Positions 48,060 to 55,783 of a stretch of 64,000 nucleotides of DNA are shown here, piece after piece; the stretch's first letter is position 1, and every line of letters starts with the position of its first letter. The translations under genes and the position numbers were made by a program. Under the pieces are notes generated by a model. The model ran no database searches. It had not been told where the DNA came from and saw only the letters and a program-made list of their open reading frames with translations. This DNA is from Azospirillum brasilense (GTDB lineage: Bacteria > Pseudomonadota > Alphaproteobacteria > Azospirillales > Azospirillaceae), in NCBI RefSeq assembly GCF_008365405.1, contig NZ_QOKV01000003.1, positions 1 through 64,000 on the forward strand, written 5' to 3'.

Positions 48060-48827
48060 TTGGACGCCCATTCGGCCCTGACGCTTCTCGAAGCCGGCCT
48101 CAACCAGTGCGCCGTCGTCATCGACCGCGACGGCGGGCTGCTGGTCGCGCTGCTGACCGCGGGGCTGGTCGGGGGATCGACCCATTGCGCGGGCATGTGC
48201 GGTCCCTTCGTGCTGGCCCAGGTCACCGCCCGGCTGGAGCAGGTCCCGGCCTCGCGGATGAGCGAGTTTCACCGGTTGGCCGGGGCGGCGGTGCTGCCCT
48301 ACCATCTGGGGCGCGGCACCACCTACACGCTGATCGGCGCGGCGGCGGCGGCGGTCGCCGGCCATGTCGGGGCGCTGCCCGGGCTGAAATGGCTGTCGGT
48401 GGCGCTGCTGGCCTTCGCGGCGCTGTTCTTCCTGGGCTATGCGGTGAAGGGGCTGACCGCCTGGGTGCCGAAGCTCGACGGCGCGGTGCAGCGCTGGTGG
48501 GGCGACCGGGTGTCCCGGTTGGCCCGCCCCCTGTTCGGCAATCCCACGGGCTGGCGCGGCTACGCTCTGGGGCTGGCGTTGGGCTTCATTCCCTGCGGTC
48601 TTCTCTATGGTGCGGTGGCGGTGGCGGCGGCCAGCGGCAGCGCGCTGACCGGCGCGCTCGGCATGGCGGCCTTCGCGTTGGGCACGCTGCCGAGCCTGCT
48701 GGCGGTCGGCCTTGCCGGGCACTTGGCGGGGCGCACCTGGCGCTCCGCGGTGGCGCGGGCGGCGCCGGTCATCATGGTGGTGAACGCCGGGGTGCTGGGC
48801 TGGATGGCGATCCGGATGATCGGGTGA
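48060..48827 (+). CDS. Sulfite exporter TauE/SafE-family membrane protein
   Basis: A 255-residue membrane protein with about six helices and two conserved motifs: GLVGGSTHCAGMCGPFVLA and LALGFIPCGLLYGAVAVAA. Paired cysteines (CAGMC) in a membrane segment are known from the UreH/DsbD-like branch, which includes proteins near cytochrome oxidase maturation genes and metal handling. Transport of sulfite itself is not shown. The start is a TTG with GGAGG six bases upstream; no suitable ATG exists. A long hairpin follows the gene. Confidence 0.78.
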   Translation: MDAHSALTLLEAGLNQCAVVIDRDGGLLVALLTAGLVGGSTHCAGMCGPFVLAQVTARLEQVPASRMSEFHRLAGAAVLPYHLGRGTTYTLIGAAAAAVAGHVGALPGLKWLSVALLAFAALFFLGYAVKGLTAWVPKLDGAVQRWWGDRVSRLARPLFGNPTGWRGYALGLALGFIPCGLLYGAVAVAAASGSALTGALGMAAFALGTLPSLLAVGLAGHLAGRTWRSAVARAAPVIMVVNAGVLGWMAIRMIG

Positions 48828-48844
48828 AGGGGCGGAATCTGGAG

Positions 48845-48930
48845 AGAATTCACCACAGAGGCACAAAGACACAGAGGTTTTGCGAAAGCGTATCTCCGTG
48901 GCTCTGTGCCTCTGTGGTGAATTCTTTTTC
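48845..48930. repeat. 21-bp perfect inverted repeat between convergent genes
   Basis: AGAATTCACCACAGAGGCACA (48845-48865) has an exact inverted copy at 48905-48925. Pairing continues inward for about 11 more positions with three mismatches, and TTTTT follows the right arm. It separates convergent genes and can act as a terminator. The CACCACAGAGGCAC word has been reported widely in bacterial intergenic spaces. Confidence 0.85.
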
Positions 48931-48938
48931 GCTCTAAA

Positions 48939-49835
48939 TTACTGAAACGTCCCCGCCGATCCCTTCAGCGCTTCGCCCAGCGGGATCTCCCCACAACCGG
49001 GCTTGAGCGGCTGCTGCTGGCTTTCGTGCGGCGACCAGCCGGCCAGATAGAGGATCTGGAAAGTCGCCTCGATGCGCCCGTCCGGTTCGGCGTAGCGCTC
49101 GGCGTAGCGGCGGGCGGCGTCGAACAGCAGGGCGCGCGTGGCCGGCACCTTGCGGCGGGCCAGGACGGCGTTGGTCTCGCCCATGCCGCGCAGGTCGCGC
49201 ATCAGGCGGAAGGCGTCGCTGTAGGTGACGGTGATGACGTCGCTGTCCACCACCGGCAGGGCGAAGCCGGCGCGCTGCATCAGCCCGCCGACGTCGCGGA
49301 TCTCGGCGAAGGGCGACACGCGGGGCGACACGCCGCCGGCCACCTCCATCTCCGCCTCGTACAGGCAGCGGCGCAACTCCAGCAGCGTTTCCCCGCCCAG
49401 CATCGCCGCGCAGAAGAAGCCGTCGGGCTTCAGCGCCTGCCGCACCTGGACCAGCGCCCCCGGCAGGTCGTTGACCCAGTGGAGGCTGAGGTTGCTGACC
49501 ACGAGGTCGAAGGTCTCCGGCACGAAGGGCAGGAACTCCTCGTCGGCGGCGACGGCCAGCGGACCGGCCCGCCGGGCGAAGCCGGGGGAGAGGTCGCAGG
49601 CGACCAGAGTCTCGACGCCCTTGCGCCCGCGTAGCGTCCGTCCCATCACCCCGTCATGGGCGCCGAGGTCGAGCACGGTGGGAAAGGGCCGCGCCACGTC
49701 CTCCAGCCGGTCGACGAGGCGTTCGGCGACCTCTTCGAACAGGAAGGCGTGTTCGGCGAATGCGGGGACGGCGCGGTCGCGGCGGCGGCGGACGAGCGCG
49801 CGGTCGAAGACGGTCATGCTGTCGGGCGTGGTCAT
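48939..49835 (-). CDS. SAM-dependent methyltransferase (BioC/NDUFAF5-like)
   Basis: A 298-residue class I methyltransferase. It opens with [20 protein letters not shown], followed by VLDLGAHDGVMGRTL (motif I), VACDLS, and FDLVVSNLSLHWVNDLPGALVQVRQALKPDGFF. This order and the N-terminal FDR...RRRRDRA segment match alphaproteobacterial relatives of mitochondrial NDUFAF5, which hydroxylates a complex I subunit, and BioC. The actual reaction is unproven. The start at 49835 fits the family. Confidence 0.85.
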   Translation of the reverse strand: MTTPDSMTVFDRALVRRRRDRAVPAFAEHAFLFEEVAERLVDRLEDVARPFPTVLDLGAHDGVMGRTLRGRKGVETLVACDLSPGFARRAGPLAVAADEEFLPFVPETFDLVVSNLSLHWVNDLPGALVQVRQALKPDGFFCAAMLGGETLLELRRCLYEAEMEVAGGVSPRVSPFAEIRDVGGLMQRAGFALPVVDSDVITVTYSDAFRLMRDLRGMGETNAVLARRKVPATRALLFDAARRYAERYAEPDGRIEATFQILYLAGWSPHESQQQPLKPGCGEIPLGEALKGSAGTFQ

Positions 49836-49927
49836 GCCCGCAATATAGCCCAGCCCCGGCGGGCTACAACCATCGGCGAAGGGGCCGGGCCGTGCTATGG
49901 TCGGCCGCAAACCTGCGGGAGCTTGCC

Positions 49928-50194
49928 ATGGGCATCGAGGAAGCCATCGGCGCCACGTACGAGGCGCTGATCGTCATCATCAAGATCACCACCCCCGTCC
50001 TCGTCGTCACCACGGTGCTCGGCATGCTGATGACCATCTTCCAGCAGGCGACCAACATCAACGAATCGACGCTGCAGCAGGACCTGAAGATCTTCGCGAC
50101 GCTGGCCATCCTGTTCATCACCGGCCCGGCGATCTACATCGCGCTGCGCGACTACACCTTCGTGATCTTCGACCGCATCGCCGGCCTGAACTGA
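49928..50194 (+). CDS. Orphan FliQ-like export protein, 88 aa
   Basis: An 88-residue membrane protein with two helices: ALIVIIKITTPVLVVTTVLGMLMTIFQQATNINESTLQQDLKI and IFATLAILFITGPAIYIAL. The IFQxATxINExTL motif and two-helix layout are those of FliQ/SctS, subunits of the type III export gate. Usually the gene lies in a fliPQR cluster, but here neighbours are a methyltransferase and comF. GGGAG precedes the ATG. It may be the only copy in a scattered flagellar set or a paralogue with another role. Confidence 0.75.
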   Translation: MGIEEAIGATYEALIVIIKITTPVLVVTTVLGMLMTIFQQATNINESTLQQDLKIFATLAILFITGPAIYIALRDYTFVIFDRIAGLN

Positions 50195-50219
50195 CCTGAA
50201 CTGAGGGGGGCGCGCCGCC

Positions 50220-50963
50220 ATGACCCTTCCGCAGCGGCTGGCGACCAGGGTTCTGGCGGGAATTCTCGACACGCTTCTGCCGCCGCGCTGCCTGTGCTGT
50301 GGCGGGGCGGTGGACCGGCAGGGCGGGCTGTGCGCGCCGTGCTGGAGCGGGCTGACCTTCATCGCGCCGCCGCTCTGCGCCGGATGCGGCACGCCCTTCG
50401 ACTTCGCGCTGGAGGGGGAGCCGCTGTGCGGCGCCTGCATCGCCGAGCCGCCGGTCTTCGCTCGCGCCCGCGCCGTCCTGGCCTACGACGACGGCAGCCG
50501 CCCGCTGGTCCTCGGCTTCAAGCACGGCGACCGCATCCACGCCGCCGGGGCCTACGGCGCGTGGCTGGCCCGTGCCGGGGCGGAGCTGCTGGCCGACGCC
50601 GACCTGCTGGCCCCGGTGCCGCTGCACCGCCTGCGGCTGTTCCGGCGCCGCTACAACCAGGCGGCCCTGCTCGCCCAGGCGGTGGGCCGGCAGAGCGGGC
50701 GCCCGGTGATCCCCGACCTGCTGGTCCGCCGCCGCTCCACCCCGTCGCAGGGCGGGCTCGACCGCTCGGGGCGGCGGCGGAACGTCAAGGGGGCCTTCGC
50801 GGTCCGGCCGGGGTTGGAGCCGCGGGTGGCGGGCCGGCGGATCGTCCTGGTCGACGACGTCCTGACCACCGGGGCCACCCTGTCGGAATGCGCGCGGGTG
50901 CTGCTGCGCGCCGGGGCGGAGCGGGTGGACGCGCTGACCCTGGCGCGCGTCGTCAAGACGTGA
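50220..50963 (+). CDS. comF: ComF-family phosphoribosyltransferase-like protein
   Basis: A 247-residue protein. The N-terminal zinc finger has CLCCG, CAPCW, CAGCG and CGACI. The C-terminal domain holds the PRPP-binding loop IVLVDDVLTTGATLSEC. ComF proteins aid DNA uptake in competent bacteria, but many non-competent species carry one with unknown role. It is 25 bases from the FliQ-like gene and 76 bases before the glutaredoxin gene, all in one direction. Confidence 0.92.
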   Translation: MTLPQRLATRVLAGILDTLLPPRCLCCGGAVDRQGGLCAPCWSGLTFIAPPLCAGCGTPFDFALEGEPLCGACIAEPPVFARARAVLAYDDGSRPLVLGFKHGDRIHAAGAYGAWLARAGAELLADADLLAPVPLHRLRLFRRRYNQAALLAQAVGRQSGRPVIPDLLVRRRSTPSQGGLDRSGRRRNVKGAFAVRPGLEPRVAGRRIVLVDDVLTTGATLSECARVLLRAGAERVDALTLARVVKT

Positions 50964-51039
50964 GCCATGAAAACGTAACGGGTGACGCCGTGCGGCGGTT
51001 GATCTTATAACCGTTCAAAACAGCCAAGGAGCCCTCCGC

Positions 51040-51303
51040 ATGGCCGACGTCGTCATCTACACCACGCCCTTCTGCCCCTACTGCTCGCGCGCCAAGCGTC
51101 TGCTCGACAGCAAGGGGGTGGCGTATGAGGAGATCGACCTCTACATGCAGCCGGGCCGCCGCGAGGAGATGGTGCAGCGGGCCGAGGGGCGCATGACCGT
51201 GCCGCAGGTCTTCATCGACGGCAAGCCCTACGGCGGCTCCGATGACATCCACGCGCTGGACCGCGCCGGCAAGCTCGACCCCATTCTGGGAATCGGGGGA
51301 TGA
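51040..51303 (+). CDS. grxC: Glutaredoxin 3
   Basis: An 87-residue thiol oxidoreductase. TTPFCPYCSRAK holds the active CPYC pair; MTVPQVFIDGK supplies the cis-proline and GGSDDIHALD the glutathione site. It reduces disulfides and mixed glutathione disulfides in the cytoplasm. The stop overlaps the ATG of the next gene (ATGA), so translation is coupled. Confidence 0.97.
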   Translation: MADVVIYTTPFCPYCSRAKRLLDSKGVAYEEIDLYMQPGRREEMVQRAEGRMTVPQVFIDGKPYGGSDDIHALDRAGKLDPILGIGG

Positions 51304-52136
51304 GCGGTGTCCTGAAGGCCGCCTGCGTCCAGGTCAACGCGGGCACGGACATCCTTCCGAACCTTCAGGCGGCGGGCGATCTGGTCCGCCGGGCGCGCGA
51401 CGCCGGGGCGGACTTCATCGCCCTGCCCGAGAATGTCAGCATGATCGTCCAGGGCCGCGCCAAGGTGCTGGAGCGGGTGAAGCCGGCCGACGCGCATCCG
51501 GCGATCCCCTTCTTCGCCGATCTGGCGCGGGAGACCGGGGCCTGGCTGCTCGCCGGGACGCTGGGCGTCCTGCTCGACGACGGGCGGGTGGCCAACCGCA
51601 GTTACCTGTTCGACGCCGAGGGGCGGACCGTCGCCCATTACGACAAGCTCCACATGTTCGACGTCGACCTGAAGGGCGGGGAGAGCTACCGCGAATCCGC
51701 GACCTTCCGGCCCGGCGACCGCGCGGTCCTGGCCGCCACGCCCTGGGGCGGGGTGGGGATGACCGTCTGCTACGACCTGCGCTTCGCCTATCTCTACCGG
51801 GCGCTGGCCCAGGCGGGGGCGTCGATCCTGACGGTGCCGGCGGCCTTCACCGTACCGACCGGCCGGGCGCACTGGCACACGCTGCTGCGCGCCCGCGCCA
51901 TCGAGACGGGTTGCTTCGTGCTGGCCCCGGCCCAGACCGGCAGCCACGACCAGGGACGGCTGACCTACGGCCATTCCCTGATCGTCGCCCCCTGGGGCGA
52001 GGTGCTGGCCGACGCGGAGGAGGCGGTGGGCTTCGTCCTGGCCGAGCTGGATATGGCCCGCGTCGAGGAGGCCCGCCGCATGGTCCCGGCCCTGACCCAC
52101 GACCGGACCTTCACGCTCGACCGGGTCGGCTTCTGA
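51300..52136 (+). CDS. Nitrilase-superfamily amidohydrolase (Nit1-like)
   Basis: A 278-residue hydrolase. The catalytic triad is visible: Glu in IALPENVSM, Lys in [15 protein letters not shown] and Cys in [33 protein letters not shown] strongly resembles Nit1, which hydrolyses deaminated glutathione. Its overlap with a glutaredoxin gene supports a glutathione-linked repair role. That assignment is inference from the family and context. Confidence 0.9.
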   Translation: MSGVLKAACVQVNAGTDILPNLQAAGDLVRRARDAGADFIALPENVSMIVQGRAKVLERVKPADAHPAIPFFADLARETGAWLLAGTLGVLLDDGRVANRSYLFDAEGRTVAHYDKLHMFDVDLKGGESYRESATFRPGDRAVLAATPWGGVGMTVCYDLRFAYLYRALAQAGASILTVPAAFTVPTGRAHWHTLLRARAIETGCFVLAPAQTGSHDQGRLTYGHSLIVAPWGEVLADAEEAVGFVLAELDMARVEEARRMVPALTHDRTFTLDRVGF

Positions 52137-52143
52137 CCGCCCG

Positions 52144-52776
52144 TCATGCGGGCAGGGGGTGGGGCAGGGGCCTGGGCTCCGGATCGCCGTCCAGTCCGCT
52201 GCCGGCCTCCAGGTCCTTGACCGCGCACAGCCGCTGCACCACCGCGGCCTTGGGCGAGGCGACCTCGCCATGCTCGTAGGCGACGACCTGGAGACGCCCG
52301 CGCGCCACCTCCAGAAGCTCACCGCTGCGCAGCAGAAAGGCGGAGGAGGCGGGGCGGCCGAAGCGGGCGTTGCCCAGCGCGAAGGTCTCGTAAAGCAGCA
52401 GGCCGCCCGGCTCCAGCGCGTCGAGAAGGATGGGGAACAGCGGGCGGTGCAGGTAATTGGTCACCACGATCGCGGCGAAGCGGCGGTCGTGCAGCAGCGG
52501 CACGGGCGCCCCGTTCTCCAGATCGGCCTCCACCAGCTCCACCCCCGCCGTCCCGGTCAGGTCGGTCACCCCGCGCAGGTCGCGGTCCAGCCCGACCACC
52601 GGATGGTTGCGCGCCTGGAACAGCCGCAAATGCCGCCCCGACCCGCAGGCGAGGTCGAGCACCGGGCCGCCCGCCCGCACCAGCGGCGCGAAGCGCGCGA
52701 CCCAGGGAGAGGGCGGGCTGATCGCGGCATGGGGCGAGCCGATGGGGGGCGATCCGGCGGAGGACGGTGTGGACAA
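52144..52776 (-). CDS. Class I SAM-dependent methyltransferase, small
   Basis: A 210-residue methyltransferase. Motif I is VLDLACGSGRHLRLF, followed by VVGLDRDLRGVTDL and a motif IV region IVVTNYLHRPLFPILLDALEPGGLLLYETFALGN. TehB-like family members methylate small molecules. The start is uncertain. No in-frame ATG lies near, and the TTG at 52776 has GGGAG about ten bases upstream. An ATG at 52802 is in another frame. Convergent with the nitrilase gene (8 bases) and divergent from DUF1178. Confidence 0.78.
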   Translation of the reverse strand: MSTPSSAGSPPIGSPHAAISPPSPWVARFAPLVRAGGPVLDLACGSGRHLRLFQARNHPVVGLDRDLRGVTDLTGTAGVELVEADLENGAPVPLLHDRRFAAIVVTNYLHRPLFPILLDALEPGGLLLYETFALGNARFGRPASSAFLLRSGELLEVARGRLQVVAYEHGEVASPKAAVVQRLCAVKDLEAGSGLDGDPEPRPLPHPLPA

Positions 52777-52908
52777 GGGACGGATGCTCCCGCTCTTTTC
52801 ATGACGTGTGTTTGACCGCGACGCCGGCGTCGTGCTGAACTGGCAACCGGTCACCGACCGTATATCATGACCATCCGTTCTTCTCACCTTGGAGCATCCG
52901 ACGGGGAC

Positions 52909-53433
52909 ATGATCCTCTTCGTTCTGAAATGCACGGCCGACCACCGGTTCGAGGCCTGGTTCCGCAACGGCGACGCCTATGAGACGCAGGCCGCCGCCCG
53001 AGCCATTGCCTGCCCGGTCTGCGGCGACACGCACATCGCCAAGGCCCCCATGGCCCCGCGCATCGCCAAAGGCGGCCGCTCCAAGGACGACGCACCCCGC
53101 GAGAGCGGCGCGCCGGAGGCGGTGCCCACGGCGGCTGGCGGCGCACCGGCCCCTGCCGCTCCCCCGGCGTCCGCAACCCCGACCGTGCCGGCGGAGGTGC
53201 GCGAGCGCTTCGCGGCGGAAGTCATGCGTCAGTTGACGGAAATTCGCCGTACGGTTGAAGAGAGCTGCGATTACGTCGGGGATCGCTTCGCCGAGGAGGC
53301 CCGGCGCATCCATTATGGCGAAACCGACCCGCGCGGAATCTATGGCGAGGCCACCGACAAGGAAGCGGACGAGTTGAAGGAGGAAGGTGTGACTTTTGGT
53401 CGCATACCTTGGCTTCCGCGCACCAATTCCTAA
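52909..53433 (+). CDS. DUF1178 family protein
   Basis: A 174-residue soluble protein. It starts ILFVLKCTADHRFEAWFRNGDAYETQ and has a CPVCGDTHIAKAPMAPRI zinc-ribbon-like segment with cysteines in pairs, then a Pro/Ala linker and a C-terminal helix DYVGDRFAEEARRIHYGETDPRGIYGEATDKEADEL. These match DUF1178 end to end. The function is not known. The ATG at 52909 begins exactly at the family start, and longer starts add 14 residues without support. Confidence 0.88.
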   Translation: MILFVLKCTADHRFEAWFRNGDAYETQAAARAIACPVCGDTHIAKAPMAPRIAKGGRSKDDAPRESGAPEAVPTAAGGAPAPAAPPASATPTVPAEVRERFAAEVMRQLTEIRRTVEESCDYVGDRFAEEARRIHYGETDPRGIYGEATDKEADELKEEGVTFGRIPWLPRTNS

Positions 53434-53526
53434 GCCCGAGCCTCACGATATTTCGTGTACCCCTTGCCCTTTCGCTGCCATGGGTTTGTGAACGATGCCC
53501 CGGAACAACGGCTGCGGGCTGCGTCA

Positions 53527-53544
53527 AGCCGCTTTTTAGCGGCT
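53527..53544. repeat. Short hairpin in the DUF1178-DUF485 spacer
   Basis: AGCCGCT (53527-53533) pairs with AGCGGCT (53538-53544) around TTTT, without a T tail, so it is only a weak terminator candidate. A TTGACG word at 53562-53567 has no good partner box. Nothing else is visible in this 218-base spacer. Confidence 0.4.
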
Positions 53545-53651
53545 GGCCTGCATCAAAGTTGTTGACGGGATAGTTCGTTACAAAGACCATATGGCCCGAG
53601 TGTCTAATATGACCTTGCAAAAATCGCTCGGCACTCGCGAGGGGACGCACT

Positions 53652-53954
53652 ATGAAAGAAAACGCTCAGAGGATTCTCGCGAATCCCAAGTTTCAGGAGC
53701 TGGTGCAGAAGCGTAGCGCATTCGCGTGGACGCTTTCGATCGCCATGCTCGTCATCTACTTCGGCTTCATCCTGCTGGTCGCCTTCGGCAAGGGGTTCCT
53801 GGGTACCCCGATCGGCAGCGGCGTGACCACCTGGGGTATCCCCGTCGGCCTCTTCACCATCGTCTCGGCCTTTATCCTGACCGGCATCTACGTGCATCGG
53901 GCGAACGGCGAGTTCGATGAGCTGAACCGGCAGATCATGGAGGAGTCGAAGTGA
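53652..53954 (+). CDS. DUF485 small membrane protein (YjcH-like)
   Basis: A 100-residue protein with two helices ([23 protein letters not shown] and [21 protein letters not shown]) and a C-terminal tail [12 protein letters not shown]. It starts with [14 protein letters not shown], a DUF485 hallmark. Such proteins are nearly always encoded just before the acetate symporter ActP and probably assist it. GAGGGGAC precedes the ATG. The stop overlaps the actP ATG. Confidence 0.93.
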   Translation: MKENAQRILANPKFQELVQKRSAFAWTLSIAMLVIYFGFILLVAFGKGFLGTPIGSGVTTWGIPVGLFTIVSAFILTGIYVHRANGEFDELNRQIMEESK

Positions 53955-55666
53955 TGCGTTCGCTGGTCAATCGTGTGGGCGCCGCGGCCGTCGCGGCCGG
54001 CGCGCTCATCCCCGCGTCGGTGCACGCGGCGGCGGTCGAAGGCGCGGTTCAGAAGCAGGCGACGAACCTCTCGGCGATCGTCATGTTCCTGATCTTCGTG
54101 CTGGCCACGCTCGGCATCACCTACTGGGCGGCGCGCCGCACGAAGTCGGCGAAGGACTTCTACGCCGCCGGCGGCGGCATCACCGGCTTCCAGAACGGCC
54201 TCGCCATCGCCGGCGACTACATGTCGGCGGCGTCCTTCCTCGGCATCGCCGGCCTCGTCTACACCTCCGGTTTCGACGGCCTGATCTTCTCGGTGGGCTG
54301 GCTGGTCGGCTGGCCGATCATCCTGTTCCTGGTCGCCGAGCGGCTGCGCAACCTCGGCAAGTACACCTTCGCCGACGTCGCCTCCTACCGCTTCCAGCAG
54401 ACCCCGATGCGCACGATGGCCGCCTGCGGCTCGCTCGCCACGGTGACCTTCTACCTGATCGCCCAGATGGTCGGCGCCGGCAAGCTGATCCAGCTGCTGT
54501 TCGGCCTCGACTACATGTGGGCGGTGGTGATCGTCGGCGTTCTCATGATCGCCTACGTGACCTTCGGCGGCATGCTCGCCACCACCTGGGTGCAGATCAT
54601 CAAGGCGGTTCTGCTGCTGTCGGGCGCCTCCTTCATGGCCTTCGCGGTGCTCGCCAAGTTCGGCTTCAGCCCGGAGGCGATGTTCGCCACGGCCACGCAG
54701 GTCCACCCGAAGGCGACCGCCATCATGGCGCCGGGCGCCCTCATCACCGACCCGGTCTCGGCGATCTCGCTGGGCATGGCGCTGATGTTCGGCACCGCCG
54801 GCCTGCCGCACATCCTGATGCGCTTCTTCACGGTGTCGGACGCCAAGGAAGCCCGCAAGTCGGTGTTCTACGCGACCGGCTTCATCGGCTACTTCTACAT
54901 CCTGACCTTCATCATCGGCTTCGGCGCCATCGTGCTGCTGCTGGCCCCGGACGCCACCGGCGCCTATCCGTTCCTGACCGCGGCCCCCGCGGCGGGCGCG
55001 CTGGCCAACCCGGCGACCATCATCGGCGGCTCCAACATGGCGGCCATCCACACCGCGCACGCGGTGGGCGGCGACCTGTTCTTCGGCTTCATCTCGGCGG
55101 TGGCCTTCGCCACCATCCTCGCGGTGGTCGCGGGCCTGACGCTGGCCGGCGCCTCGGCCGTGTCGCACGACCTGTACGCCTCGGTGATCGCCAGGGGCCG
55201 CGCGTCGGAGCATGACGAGATCCGCGTCTCGAAGATCACCACCGTGGTCATCGGCATCGTCTCGATCTTCCTCGGCATCGCCTTCGAGAACCAGAACGTG
55301 GCCTTCATGGTCGGCCTCGCCTTCGTGATCGCGGCCTCGGCGAACTTCCCGGTTCTGCTGATGTCGATGTTCTGGGGCCGGATGACCACCCGCGGCGCCG
55401 TTCTCGGCGGCTGGATCGGCCTGGTCTCGTCGGTCAGCCTGCTGATCATGGGTCCGACCGTGTGGAAGTCGGTGCTGGGCAACCCGGCCGCCCTCTTCCC
55501 GTACGACAACCCGGGCGTCTTCACCATCCCGCTGTCGTTCCTGGCGATCTGGTTCTTCTCGATCACCGACAACAGCAAGACCGCGCAGGACGAGCGCGAG
55601 GCCTACAAGGCCCAGTACATCCGGTCGCAGACCGGCCTGGGTGCCGAAGGGGCCTCTGCTCACTAA
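53954..55666 (+). CDS. actP: Cation/acetate symporter ActP
   Basis: A 570-residue sodium:solute symporter with about 13 helices. An N-terminal signal-like segment precedes the first transport helix. [57 protein letters not shown] and [15 protein letters not shown] match ActP. It takes up acetate and probably glycolate or pyruvate. It is coupled to the DUF485 gene and followed by a strong terminator, beyond which the DUF294 and exonuclease-fold genes lie in the same direction. Confidence 0.95.
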   Translation: MRSLVNRVGAAAVAAGALIPASVHAAAVEGAVQKQATNLSAIVMFLIFVLATLGITYWAARRTKSAKDFYAAGGGITGFQNGLAIAGDYMSAASFLGIAGLVYTSGFDGLIFSVGWLVGWPIILFLVAERLRNLGKYTFADVASYRFQQTPMRTMAACGSLATVTFYLIAQMVGAGKLIQLLFGLDYMWAVVIVGVLMIAYVTFGGMLATTWVQIIKAVLLLSGASFMAFAVLAKFGFSPEAMFATATQVHPKATAIMAPGALITDPVSAISLGMALMFGTAGLPHILMRFFTVSDAKEARKSVFYATGFIGYFYILTFIIGFGAIVLLLAPDATGAYPFLTAAPAAGALANPATIIGGSNMAAIHTAHAVGGDLFFGFISAVAFATILAVVAGLTLAGASAVSHDLYASVIARGRASEHDEIRVSKITTVVIGIVSIFLGIAFENQNVAFMVGLAFVIAASANFPVLLMSMFWGRMTTRGAVLGGWIGLVSSVSLLIMGPTVWKSVLGNPAALFPYDNPGVFTIPLSFLAIWFFSITDNSKTAQDEREAYKAQYIRSQTGLGAEGASAH

Positions 55667-55717
55667 TGCGAATGGTCGCACCCGCCTTCCGCAGATGAGG
55701 GGGCTGGTGTAATCTTC

Positions 55718-55755
55718 AAGGCGCCTCAAGACCGCGGTCTTGGGGCGCCTTTTTT
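55718..55755 (+). terminator. Rho-independent terminator of actP
   Basis: AAGGCGCC (55718-55725) pairs with GGCGCCTT (55744-55751), and CAAGACC pairs with GGTCTTG inside after one mismatch. A run of T follows. Confidence 0.9.
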
Positions 55756-55783
55756 ATTCACCCGCCGGTTCGTGGAGCGGATT

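Noticed and set aside
52566-52802. ATG at 52802 as start of the small methyltransferase
   Set aside because: It opens a different frame without methyltransferase motifs. The motif frame has no ATG there, so TTG 52776 was used.
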